Assembly (NCBI RefSeq): GCF_028993575.1
Contig: NZ_CP118615.1
Location: 2,604,001 to 2,668,000, forward strand
Direction: 5' to 3'
Source: Micromonospora cathayae
GTDB lineage: Bacteria; Actinomycetota; Actinomycetes; Mycobacteriales; Micromonosporaceae
Length of the DNA stretch: 64,000 bases
The position numbers were made by a program, and so were the translations under genes. The notes below the pieces were generated by a model. It was not told the origin of the DNA. It did not search any database and saw nothing but the letters and a program-made list of their open reading frames with translations. Of this stretch, positions 34,897-42,777 are shown in pieces (the first letter of the stretch is position 1; each line of letters begins with the position of its first letter).

Positions 34897-36366
34897 ATGC
34901 GCACGTCGACCATCGCCACCATCCTGGTCGGGCTCGTCGCCGGGGGGATCGCCCTGGCGGGCATGCCCCGGCCACCCCACCTCACCGACCGGACCACCGG
35001 GGACGCCGACCTCGCCGCCGCCGTCCGGGACGCCGTCGGTGCCACCGAAGGGCTGCGCGGGCTCTCGGTGGCCCTGGTCGAACCGGGCCGGATCCGGGTC
35101 GCCGGGCTCGGCGCGCGGAACCCCGCCGGGGCACCCGTCGAAGCGGACACCACCTTCGAGATCGGCTCGGTCACCAAGCCGCTCACCGGCATGCTCCTCG
35201 CCGACCGGATCGCCGCCGGCGTGGTCCGTCCCGACGACCGGCTCCGCGACGCGCTGCCGGCGGTGACCGGCCCGACCGGCGAGGTGACCCTGGCCGAACT
35301 CGCCAGCCACCGCGCCGGCCTGCCCCGGGTGCCGATCACCTCACCCGTCCACCTGGCCCGGATCTGGTGGGCGAACCTCGCCGCCGCCGACCCGTACGCC
35401 GGGCAGGACACCGCCTGGCTGGTCCGGGCCGCCAGCAGCACCGAACCGGGCGACGGGCGGGGCGAGGTGAACTACTCCAACTTCGGCGCGGCCCTGCTCG
35501 GCCAGGCGCTCGCCGCGCAGGCCGGCACCAGCTACCCGGAGCTGCTGGACCGGGAACTGCTCACCCCGCTGGGCATGCGCCACACCTCCGCCCACCTGGA
35601 CGGGGCGGCCCCGCCCGCCGGGCACGCCACCGGCAGCCGGGCCGGCGGCCGACCGGCCGACCCGTGGACCGGCTCGGGCTGGACCCCGGCCGGCGTCGGC
35701 ACCTGGTCCACCGCCGGGGACCTCGGCACCCTCGTCGCCGCGGTCCTCGCCGGCACCGGGCCGGGCGCGGACGCCACCACGCCCCGTTTCGACGCCGGTG
35801 ACCAGGGGCGCATCGGGTACGGCTGGTTCACCACCCGGCACGGCGACCGGGAAATCGTCTGGCACAACGGCGGCACCGGCGGATTCCGGGCGTACGTCGG
35901 GCTGGACCGGGCCGCCGGCCGGGGCGTGGTGGTGCTCGGCAACACCGACCGTAAGGTCGACCCGATCGGGCTGCGGCTGCTCGGCGTACCCGGGAAGGAC
36001 CTGGCCGGCACGGACGGCGTCGGCCTGCCCGGCTGGGTCGGGGTCGGGCTGGCCGTGACGCTCAGCTTCATGGGTGGCTGGTCGCTGGTCTCGATCGTCC
36101 GGCGCGGCCCGGACCGGCTGACCCTGGCCGGTACGGCGGTCTCGGCGCCGGTGTTGTTGCTGCTCGCGTACCGGCTGGGGGAGTGGACGCTGGTGCCCGG
36201 CTGGGTGTGGGCGGCCGGCTGCGCGGCGAGCGCCGCCGCGCTGGTGTCGGCCGTCCGCCGGTGGCCGGCGTTGCCGCTGGTGGCCGGGGCGCCGCCCTGG
36301 CGGCGGTGGGGCGGCACGGCGGTCGAGCTGACGCTGGTCGTACTGGCGCTGCTGGTCGTGCTCTGA
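34897..36366 (+). CDS. Membrane-bound serine beta-lactamase-family hydrolase
   Basis: A 489-residue protein with an N-terminal membrane anchor or signal (about 5-23) and a class C beta-lactamase/DD-peptidase fold (about 40-370) with S91-VT-K94, Y193-S-N195 and HNGGTGG as the third motif. Three or four membrane helices follow (about 380-489). It could hydrolyse a beta-lactam, peptide or ester at the outer face of the membrane. Co-transcription with the ArsR-like regulator suggests inducible expression. Family members vary widely in substrate, so antibiotic resistance is only one possibility. Confidence 0.85.
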   Translation: MRTSTIATILVGLVAGGIALAGMPRPPHLTDRTTGDADLAAAVRDAVGATEGLRGLSVALVEPGRIRVAGLGARNPAGAPVEADTTFEIGSVTKPLTGMLLADRIAAGVVRPDDRLRDALPAVTGPTGEVTLAELASHRAGLPRVPITSPVHLARIWWANLAAADPYAGQDTAWLVRAASSTEPGDGRGEVNYSNFGAALLGQALAAQAGTSYPELLDRELLTPLGMRHTSAHLDGAAPPAGHATGSRAGGRPADPWTGSGWTPAGVGTWSTAGDLGTLVAAVLAGTGPGADATTPRFDAGDQGRIGYGWFTTRHGDREIVWHNGGTGGFRAYVGLDRAAGRGVVVLGNTDRKVDPIGLRLLGVPGKDLAGTDGVGLPGWVGVGLAVTLSFMGGWSLVSIVRRGPDRLTLAGTAVSAPVLLLLAYRLGEWTLVPGWVWAAGCAASAAALVSAVRRWPALPLVAGAPPWRRWGGTAVELTLVVLALLVVL

Positions 36367-36389
36367 CCCGCGCCGCCCCGGGGCCGGTC

Positions 36390-36445
36390 GACCACCCCGG
36401 GGCCGGCGTGACCACCCCGGGGCCGGCGTGACCACCCCGGGGCGG
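36390..36445. repeat. Three 20-bp tandem repeats with CCCCGGGG cores between convergent genes
   Basis: The 20-bp unit GACCACCCCGGGGCCGGCGT occurs at 36390-36409 and 36410-36429, with a partial third copy from 36430. Each copy contains the palindrome CCCCGGGG. The array lies between the stops of convergent genes (36366 and 36467) and may act as a two-way terminator. Confidence 0.78.
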
Positions 36446-36466
36446 CGCGGCTACCGCCGCCCCGGG

Positions 36467-37897
36467 TCAGTCGGTCGCCCCGTCCGGGCCCGCCCGGAGC
36501 CGGGAGCGGCGGTAGCCGTACAGGGCGTAGACGACCGCGCCGATCAGGAACCACAGCCCGAAGCGCAGCCAGGTCTCCGCGGCCAGGAAGGTGATCAGCC
36601 AGAGCGAGAAGACCGCCCCGAGGGCGGGGACGACCGGCATCCCGGGCAGCCGGAAGGTACGCGGCGCGTCCGGCCGGCGGTACCGCAGCACGATCACCGC
36701 GACACAGACCACCACGAAGGCGAGCAGGATGCCGATGTTGGTCAGCTCGGCGGCCTGCCGGATCGGCAGGAAACCGGCGATCACCGCCGAACCGGCCCCG
36801 ACGATCCAGGTGACCCGGCTCGGCACCCGCCGCACCGGGTGCAGCTTGGCGAACCAGCCGGGCAGCAGACCGTCCCGGCTCATCGAGTACCACACCCGGG
36901 TCACGCCGAGCATGAAGGTGAACATCACCGTCAGGATGCCGATGATCGCGCCGACCGCGATCACGCTGGCCAGCCCGGAGAGCCCGACCGAGGCGAACGC
37001 CGACGAGAAGCCGCTCTCCGGGTCGATCCCGGTGTAGTTCTGCATCCCGGTCAGCACCAGCGTCGCCAGCACGTACAGCACCATCGAGATGGCCAGCGAG
37101 TAGAGGATCGCCTTCGGCATGTGCCGGCGGGCGTCCTTCGACTCCTCGGCGGCGGTGCTCATCGCGTCGTACCCGAACACCGCGAAGAAGACCGTGGCCG
37201 CGCCGGTCAACGCGCCCCCCACCCCGAACGGGAAGAACGGCGAGTAGTTCGCGGTACGCACATGGAAGAAACCGACCACGATCACCAGCAGCACCACGGC
37301 GACCTTCAGCCCCACCACGACCGTCTCGAACCGGGCCGCGCTGCGGATGCCCCGGTTCAGCAGGAACGCGATGAGCAGGCAGAGCAGTACGGCGAACAGG
37401 TCCACCACCCGGCCGTCTCCGGTGCCGGGCGCGCCGAGCATCCACTCCGGCAGGTCGACGCCGAGTTCACCGACCAGGAAGCCGAAGTAGCCGGAGATGC
37501 CGATCGCCACCACCGCCACGATCGCGGTGTACTCCAGCAGCAGGTCCCAGCCGATGAACCAGGCGACCGCCTCGCCGAGCACCGCGTAGCTGTAGGTGTA
37601 CGCCGAACCGGCCCGGGGGATCATGCCGGCGAACTCGGCGTAGGACAGCGCCGCCGCCGCGCTGGCCACCCCGGCGATCAGGAACGACAGCAGCACGGCC
37701 GGTCCGGCGGTCTGGTTGGCGACCGCGCCGGCCAGCGCGAAGATGCCCGCGCCGATGATGCCGCCCACCCCGATCGCGGTGAGCTGCCAGAGCCCGAGCG
37801 ACCGGGCCAGCCCGTCGTCGCGCTCCTCGGTGATCTCCTCGACCGGTTTGCGGCGGAGCAGTCCCCGGCCGACCGTGGTACGCCGTGCGGAGGTCAT
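36467..37897 (-). CDS. APC-superfamily amino acid permease (cationic amino acid transporter type)
   Basis: A 476-residue integral membrane protein with about 12 helices plus a two-helix C-terminal extension. The conserved first-helix signature GVGGIIGAGIFALAG (substrate-binding GxxxG turn) and LSYAEFAGMIPRAGSAYTYSYAVLGE are hallmarks of APC permeases of the CAT/YfnA group. It should import amino acids, probably by proton symport. The ATG at 37897 has GAGGGGG about 7 bp upstream; a GTG at 37903 is an alternative. It is a monocistronic gene. Confidence 0.9.
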   Translation of the reverse strand: MTSARRTTVGRGLLRRKPVEEITEERDDGLARSLGLWQLTAIGVGGIIGAGIFALAGAVANQTAGPAVLLSFLIAGVASAAAALSYAEFAGMIPRAGSAYTYSYAVLGEAVAWFIGWDLLLEYTAIVAVVAIGISGYFGFLVGELGVDLPEWMLGAPGTGDGRVVDLFAVLLCLLIAFLLNRGIRSAARFETVVVGLKVAVVLLVIVVGFFHVRTANYSPFFPFGVGGALTGAATVFFAVFGYDAMSTAAEESKDARRHMPKAILYSLAISMVLYVLATLVLTGMQNYTGIDPESGFSSAFASVGLSGLASVIAVGAIIGILTVMFTFMLGVTRVWYSMSRDGLLPGWFAKLHPVRRVPSRVTWIVGAGSAVIAGFLPIRQAAELTNIGILLAFVVVCVAVIVLRYRRPDAPRTFRLPGMPVVPALGAVFSLWLITFLAAETWLRFGLWFLIGAVVYALYGYRRSRLRAGPDGATD

Positions 37898-38017
37898 CGC
37901 CACCCCCTCATTCGATCCACTGTGCTCGATGACCGTGCGGATACCCGGTTACCGTCCGACGCAACCACCGTCGGGGTCGGAACCGACCCGAGCGCCGATT
38001 TCTTCCAGCGGGGTGGA

Positions 38018-38836
38018 TCAGTCGGGGGCGGTACCGGTCCGGCGGACGTACTGGCGGTCGGCCTCGTCCCGGACGACCAGGCCGATGCCGGCGAGTTCCC
38101 GGCGCAGGTCGAGGGCGTCGTCGCGGCGGCGACGTTTCAGGGCGTCCTGCCGGGCCCGCAGCAGCGCGTCCGCCCCGGCCGGCAGGCCGGGCAGGCCCGG
38201 CACCCAGCGCCGCCAGTCCGTCCGGTGCGGGTCCTCCGCCACCCACGGGTACCCGTGCGTCCGGAACGCGGTCCGCAGTCGCCGGCCGCTCAGGTCGGAC
38301 TTCTCCCGGACCAGTTCCTCGTCGTCCGGGCCGAGCAGGACGAGCTGCCGGCCGTCCAGGTGGACCGCCCGGACCGTCGCCCGGGGCAGCTCCCGGGTCC
38401 GGCCGTTGCGGCGCAGGGCCACCCGGTCGGCGCCGACGCGGACGACCAGACGTTCCCAGCTGGCGACACCGGCCAGCGCCAGCCCGGCGAGCACGCCCAG
38501 CGTGAGCGCACCGACCGTGGCGGGCGGCTCGGGCAGTTCGGTGTACCAGCGGGCCAGCCGCCGCAGCGGGCGCCACGGTACGTCCACCAGCCAGGGCGCG
38601 AAGGCGGTCAGCAGCCAGCCGGCCCCGGCGCCGAGCAACGGGAAGCCGGCCCAGAACACGGCCAGCTCGCCACCGCCGCCACCGACCACCGTCGGCACCC
38701 CCGGCCCGCCGGACCGGTTGGAGCCACCCGGCCAGCCCGACCGCTCCGGCCGGCTGGAGCCGCCCAGCCAGCCCCGCCAGCCCGACCGGTCCGACCGGCG
38801 GAAGCCGCCCGGCCGGACCGGGTCACGGCCGGTCAC
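38018..38836 (-). CDS. Two-helix membrane protein, YqeB-like
   Basis: A 272-residue protein with a Gly/Arg/Ser-rich start (about 1-50), two membrane helices (about 58-80 and 108-130) and a soluble C-terminal domain (RVGADRVALRRNGRTRELPRATVRAVHLDGRQLVLLGPDDEELVREKSDLSGRRLRTAFRTHGYPW) resembling the PH-like domain of YqeB proteins. Its GTG start overlaps the ABC permease stop by 4 bp. It is therefore the last gene of the ABC operon and may assist or regulate the transporter. A longer frame up to 39337 is antisense noise within the permease. Confidence 0.75.
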   Translation of the reverse strand: MTGRDPVRPGGFRRSDRSGWRGWLGGSSRPERSGWPGGSNRSGGPGVPTVVGGGGGELAVFWAGFPLLGAGAGWLLTAFAPWLVDVPWRPLRRLARWYTELPEPPATVGALTLGVLAGLALAGVASWERLVVRVGADRVALRRNGRTRELPRATVRAVHLDGRQLVLLGPDDEELVREKSDLSGRRLRTAFRTHGYPWVAEDPHRTDWRRWVPGLPGLPAGADALLRARQDALKRRRRDDALDLRRELAGIGLVVRDEADRQYVRRTGTAPD

Positions 38837-39621
38837 GACACCTCGCGCCGCATCGTCCGGACCAGTCCGGCGACCAGCGGTACGACCAGCCACACCAGCA
38901 GCGACACGCCGAGTCGGGCCCACTGCCCCGCGGTGACGTCCGGCGTGGTGAGCGGCGCCATCGTCACGGTGGTGTCCAGCCACTGCGCCGGCTCGCGCAG
39001 CGCCTTGATCATCTGCCCGAGGACGGACCAGACGGTGGGCAGCACGAAGTACAGCACGATCGCCAGCGGGGTGTTGCCCAGCAGCAACCCGAACCCCATC
39101 CCGATCAGCACGTTCGCCACCTGGAACACGAGGGCGTGCAGCAGCAGCGAACCGGGCACCGACCAGGTGCCGGCCCCGCCGGTGAGCCCGGCGACGGCGG
39201 TGGCGGTCGCCGCGACCGCCACGCTGGCGACCACCGAGACCGCCGCCGCGAGCACCACCGCGACGAGCTTCGCCGCCACCACCCGGTGCCGGGCCGGGAC
39301 CAGGGCGAACGTGCTCAGCGCGGTCCGCTGCGACCACTCCCCGGTGACCGAGAGGATGCCCAGTACGGGCAGCAGCAGCCCCACCGGCAGCAGCGACGGC
39401 TCGAAGAAGGCCCGGAAGGTCTGCTCGGCGTCGGGCAGGACGAACAGTTGCACGGTGGCGATCGCGGCGGCGGCCAGCACGATCACCACCAGCAGCCAGC
39501 GCCCGGCCCGGGTGTCGGCGAGCTTGCGCAGCTCGACCCCGGTCAGCCGGGCCAGGGACGGGCGTCGTTCGGTCGGGACGACGGACGGCGTCCGGCGTGC
39601 CTCGGCGGTCAACGTGGTCAT
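38833..39621 (-). CDS. ABC-2 type transporter permease
   Basis: A 262-residue protein with six predicted membrane helices, starting LARLTGVELRKLADTRAGRWLL, the usual amphipathic entry of ABC-2 exporter permeases. It pairs with the ATPase encoded just upstream (4-bp ATGA overlap). Such two-gene exporters commonly handle antibiotics, lantibiotics or lipids; the substrate is not evident. Confidence 0.88.
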   Translation of the reverse strand: MTTLTAEARRTPSVVPTERRPSLARLTGVELRKLADTRAGRWLLVVIVLAAAAIATVQLFVLPDAEQTFRAFFEPSLLPVGLLLPVLGILSVTGEWSQRTALSTFALVPARHRVVAAKLVAVVLAAAVSVVASVAVAATATAVAGLTGGAGTWSVPGSLLLHALVFQVANVLIGMGFGLLLGNTPLAIVLYFVLPTVWSVLGQMIKALREPAQWLDTTVTMAPLTTPDVTAGQWARLGVSLLVWLVVPLVAGLVRTMRREVS

Positions 39622-40517
39622 CGGACGGCCTTCCTGGTCGACTGGTCGGCGGTGAGGGTGAGGAACAGCTGCTCCAGGCCGCCGCTGCCGGCCGGACGCA
39701 GTTCGAGCAGCGCCACCCCGGCGTCGGCGGCGGCCTGCCCGACCGCGCCGGCCTCGGCGTGCACCAGCAGCCCCCCGTCGGTGCTGCTGGCGGCGTCGAG
39801 CCCGGCCGAGGCCAGCGCGGCGCGCAGCGCGTGCGGGTCCCGGGCCCGGACCAGGGTGCCGGCCCCGGCGAGCAGCTCGTCCCGGCCGCCCTGGGCGACC
39901 ACCCGGCCGCCGCCGATCACCACCAGGCGGTCGGCCACCGCCTCCACCTCGCGCAGCAGGTGGGAGGAGAGCAGTACCGTCCCGCCCCGGTCGGCGAAGT
40001 CGCGCAGCAGGCCGCGCATCCAGAAGATCCCCTCCGGGTCCAGGCCGTTGGCCGGCTCGTCCAGGATCAGGATCCGGGGGTCACCCAGCAGCGCGTGCGC
40101 CAGGCCGAGCCGCTGCCGCATCCCCAGCGAGTACGCCCCGACGCGGCGCTTGGCCGCCGCCGCGTTCAGCCCGACCCGGTCCAGGGTCGCCGGCACCCGC
40201 GCCGGGTCGACGCCCATGGTGCGGGCCGCCAGGGCCAGGGTCTCCCGGCCGGTACGCCCGGCGTGCTGCGCCGAGGCGTCCAGCAGTACGCCGATGCGGC
40301 GGCCCGGGTTGGGCAGCCGGCGGTAGGGCACCCCGTCGACCGTGGCGCTGCCGGACGTCGGGGACGTCAGACCGCAGATCATCCGCATGGTGGTGGACTT
40401 GCCGGCCCCGTTCGGACCGAGGAAGCCGGTCACCGTGCCCGGTGAACAGGTGAAGGACACGTCGTCCACGGCGGCGTGCGGGCCGTACCGTTTGGTGAGG
40501 TTCTCGACCGAGATCAT
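39618..40517 (-). CDS. ABC exporter ATP-binding protein
   Basis: A 299-residue ATPase with Walker A GPNGAGKST, signature YSLGMRQRLGLAHALLG, Walker B ILILDEPANGLDP and the H-loop SSHLL, typical of drug/lantibiotic-type exporters. The C-terminal third is the divergent regulatory domain of this subfamily. The ATG at 40517 begins MISVENLTKRYG; the upstream frame extension lies in the intergenic regulatory region. It is divergent from the two-component genes, which probably control it. Confidence 0.92.
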   Translation of the reverse strand: MISVENLTKRYGPHAAVDDVSFTCSPGTVTGFLGPNGAGKSTTMRMICGLTSPTSGSATVDGVPYRRLPNPGRRIGVLLDASAQHAGRTGRETLALAARTMGVDPARVPATLDRVGLNAAAAKRRVGAYSLGMRQRLGLAHALLGDPRILILDEPANGLDPEGIFWMRGLLRDFADRGGTVLLSSHLLREVEAVADRLVVIGGGRVVAQGGRDELLAGAGTLVRARDPHALRAALASAGLDAASSTDGGLLVHAEAGAVGQAAADAGVALLELRPAGSGGLEQLFLTLTADQSTRKAVR

Positions 40518-40577
40518 GCCGTCGAGGCTGCCCCCGCCACCCGGCCATCCGCTGCGGCCGGGAGTGCCGGACCGCAC

Positions 40578-40613
40578 CGACCTTGGTCGACGTGTCGGAC
40601 TCGACTTTGGTCG
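40578..40613. promoter_or_regulatory. Paired 12-bp boxes between the ABC exporter and the two-component genes
   Basis: CGACCTTGGTCG (40578-40589) and CGACTTTGGTCG (40602-40613) differ at one position and are 24 bp apart. Each is itself an imperfect dyad (CGAC..GTCG). Located in the 133-bp divergent intergenic region, they are good candidates for the binding site of the NarL-type regulator encoded at 41904. Confidence 0.65.
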
Positions 40614-40650
40614 GTACCGGCGGCCCGGTGACGCTCCGTAGCATGGGGGC

Positions 40651-41907
40651 ATGAGCAGCGCCGTCGCCGTACCCGATCATCCCTGGCTGCTGCCCGGCGT
40701 ACTGGCCCGGCCGGCGGACCCGACCCGGCGGTCCGCCCGGCGGACCATGCGGGACTGGCTGGTGGACGTCCTCTGCTTCGTCCTCGCCCTGGGCTGGACG
40801 GTCGTGGCGACGGTGGACGCCGCCTCGCCCGAACCGCAGTTCGCCACCCGGCTGCCGTACGGGTGGATGATCCCGGCGGACGCGGCGCTCGGGGTGCTCT
40901 TCGCCGTCCTGCTCTGGTTCCGGCGGCGCTGGCCGGTGGCGCTGGCGGTGGCCTCGCTGCCGCTGACCGTCTTCTCGATGGCCTCCGCCGTCTCGTCGTT
41001 GATCATCTACTTCACGGTGGTGGTGCACCGCCGCACCGCCGTGGCCATGGTCGTCACCGTCGCCGGCCTGCTGACCAACCTGGCCTTCAGCCACCTGCGC
41101 CCCGACCCGAACCTGTCGTACTGGGCGACCACCGCCTGGGGAGTGGTGTTCAGCCTCACCGTGCTGGCCTGGGGCATGTTCGTCCGGGCCCGCCGACAGT
41201 TGATCGTGTCGCTGCGGGAACGGGCCGACCGGGCCGAGGCCGAGCAGCAACTCCGGGTCGCCCAGGCCCGGCAGGTCGAGCGGACCCGCATCGCGCGGGA
41301 GATGCACGACGTGCTCGCCCACCGGATCTCCCTGCTCAGCCTGCACGCCGGGGCGCTGGAGTTCCGCCCCGACGCACCGCCCGAGGAGGTCGCCCGCGCC
41401 GCCGGCGTGATCCGGGGCAGCGCGCACGCCGCCCTCCAGGACCTGCGCGCGGTGATCGGGGTGCTCCGGGCCGAACCCGCCGGAGCCGCCGCCGTACCGG
41501 AACGACCGCAGCCCACCCTTGCCGACGTGCCGGCGCTGGTCGACGAGTCCCGGGCCGCCGGGGTCCGGGTCGAGCTGCGCGACCGGGTCGACACGCCCGA
41601 CGCCGTCCCGGCCACCGTGGGCCGCAGCGCGTACCGGATCGTGCAGGAAGGGCTGACCAACGCCCGCAAGCACGCCCCCGGTGCCCTGGTCACCGTCGAA
41701 CTGGCCGGTGGGCGGGGCGACGGGCTGACCGTCGAGATCCGTAACCGCCGTCCGGTACGCGAGGCGACCGACCCGGAGATCCCCGGTACCGGCACCGGGC
41801 TGGTCGGGATCGCCGAGCGGGTCCACCTCGCCGGGGGACGCCTCACCCACGGCCGGGACTCCTCCGGTGACTTCCGGCTCGCCGCCTGGCTCCCGTGGCC
41901 GGCATGA
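40651..41907 (+). CDS. NarL-type sensor histidine kinase
   Basis: A 418-residue HisKA_3-class kinase. The membrane part (about 35-178) has roughly five helices with little outside the bilayer, as in intramembrane-sensing kinases. The phosphoacceptor His219 lies in REMHDVLAHRISLLSLHAGALEF. The ATPase domain shows IVQEGLTNARKHAP (N-box) and GTGTGLVGIAERV (G-box). It overlaps the response regulator gene by 4 bp. By analogy with LiaSR- and BceRS-like arrangements next to exporters, it probably senses envelope stress or the transported antibiotic. Confidence 0.92.
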   Translation: MSSAVAVPDHPWLLPGVLARPADPTRRSARRTMRDWLVDVLCFVLALGWTVVATVDAASPEPQFATRLPYGWMIPADAALGVLFAVLLWFRRRWPVALAVASLPLTVFSMASAVSSLIIYFTVVVHRRTAVAMVVTVAGLLTNLAFSHLRPDPNLSYWATTAWGVVFSLTVLAWGMFVRARRQLIVSLRERADRAEAEQQLRVAQARQVERTRIAREMHDVLAHRISLLSLHAGALEFRPDAPPEEVARAAGVIRGSAHAALQDLRAVIGVLRAEPAGAAAVPERPQPTLADVPALVDESRAAGVRVELRDRVDTPDAVPATVGRSAYRIVQEGLTNARKHAPGALVTVELAGGRGDGLTVEIRNRRPVREATDPEIPGTGTGLVGIAERVHLAGGRLTHGRDSSGDFRLAAWLPWPA

Positions 41908-42698
41908 CCGGCCCGGACGCTGCGGGCGGCGGGACCGGTGTGCCCGGCGGGACCGGTGTGCCCGGCGGGGCAGGTGTGCCCGGCGGGGCAGGTGTGCCCG
42001 GCGCGGCCGGGCCTGGTGGGCCCGGCGGGCCGCCGGTCCGGGTGCTCGTCGTGGACGACGACCCGCTGGTCCGGGCCGGGCTGTCGATGATCCTCGGCGG
42101 CGCGCCGGACCTGCGCGTGGTCGGCGAGGCCGGCGACGGCAGCGAGGTGCCCGCCGCCGTCGCCGCGTACGCGCCGGACGTGGTCCTGATGGACATCCGG
42201 ATGCCCCGGGTGGACGGGCTGGCCGCCACCGAGGCCCTGCGGGCGCTGCCCGACCCGCCCGAGGTGCTGGTGCTGACCACCTTCGACGCGGACGACCAGG
42301 TGCTCCGGGCGCTGCGGGCCGGGGCGGGCGGGTTCCTGCTCAAGGACACCCCGCCCGCCGAGATCGTGCAGGCGGTCCGCCGGGTCGCGGCCGGCGAGGC
42401 GACCCTCTCGCCGACGGTCACCCGCCAGCTGATCGCCCACGTGACCGCGTCCACACCAACCGAGGCCCGCCCCGACCCGAGGCGGGACCGCGCGCTACGC
42501 CTGCTCGCCGGGCTCAGCCAACGGGAACGGGAGGTCGCGGTCGCGCTGGGCCGGGGCCGGACCAACGCGGAGATCTCCGCCGAGCTGTTCATGAGCGTGG
42601 CCACGGTGAAGGCGTACGTGTCGAGGCTGCTGACGAAGCTGGAACTGAACAACCGCGTCCAGGTGGCCCTGCTCGTCCACGACGCCGAACTGGTCTGA
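41904..42698 (+). CDS. NarL/LuxR-type response regulator with Gly-Val-Pro repeat leader
   Basis: A 264-residue response regulator. The receiver domain (about 45-165) has acidic pocket VVDDDP (49-54) and phospho-Asp97 in LMDIRMP. The LuxR-type helix-turn-helix (about 198-260) contains LSQREREVAVALGRGRTNAEISAELFMSVATVKAYVSRLLTKL. Unusually, the first 43 residues are a Gly/Val/Pro repeat absent from typical family members. The ATG at 41904 overlaps the kinase stop, so the repeat is inside the natural reading frame unless translation starts further down. It likely regulates the divergent exporter. Confidence 0.9.
   Translation: MTGPDAAGGGTGVPGGTGVPGGAGVPGGAGVPGAAGPGGPGGPPVRVLVVDDDPLVRAGLSMILGGAPDLRVVGEAGDGSEVPAAVAAYAPDVVLMDIRMPRVDGLAATEALRALPDPPEVLVLTTFDADDQVLRALRAGAGGFLLKDTPPAEIVQAVRRVAAGEATLSPTVTRQLIAHVTASTPTEARPDPRRDRALRLLAGLSQREREVAVALGRGRTNAEISAELFMSVATVKAYVSRLLTKLELNNRVQVALLVHDAELV
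41931..42002 (+). repeat. Four 18-bp tandem repeats at the start of the response regulator gene
   Basis: Two copies of GGGACCGGTGTGCCCGGC (41931-41966) and two of GGGGCAGGTGTGCCCGGC (41967-42002) lie head to tail and encode GTGVPG/GAGVPG hexapeptides. The in-frame structure means copy-number changes would alter protein length only. Confidence 0.9.
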
Positions 42699-42726
42699 TC
42701 CGGTTCCGACGGTCCGCCTCCGCGAT

Positions 42727-42777
42727 ACACTCATCGTTGAGTGTTTCACGCGTGAGGGTATCGGCGGTGAGTGTTTC
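42727..42777. promoter_or_regulatory. Inverted and direct repeats upstream of the AAA ATPase gene
   Basis: ACACTCA-TCGT-TGAGTGT (42727-42744) is an inverted repeat with 7-bp arms. TGAGTGTTTC occurs at 42738-42747 and again at 42768-42777, exactly 30 bp apart, the second copy abutting the GTG start at 42778. TCACGCGTGA (42746-42755) is a further 10-bp palindrome. Such clustering suggests an operator controlling the ATPase. Confidence 0.62.

Noticed and set aside
38837..39337. Longer start for the YqeB-like membrane protein
   Set aside because: That region lies within the ABC permease gene in another frame, while a GTG overlapping the permease stop gives the natural start.
36428..39655. Plus-strand open frame of about 1075 codons over the permease and ABC genes
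   Set aside because: It is Arg/Gly/Pro-rich low-complexity translation antisense to clearly recognisable genes, an effect of high GC content.
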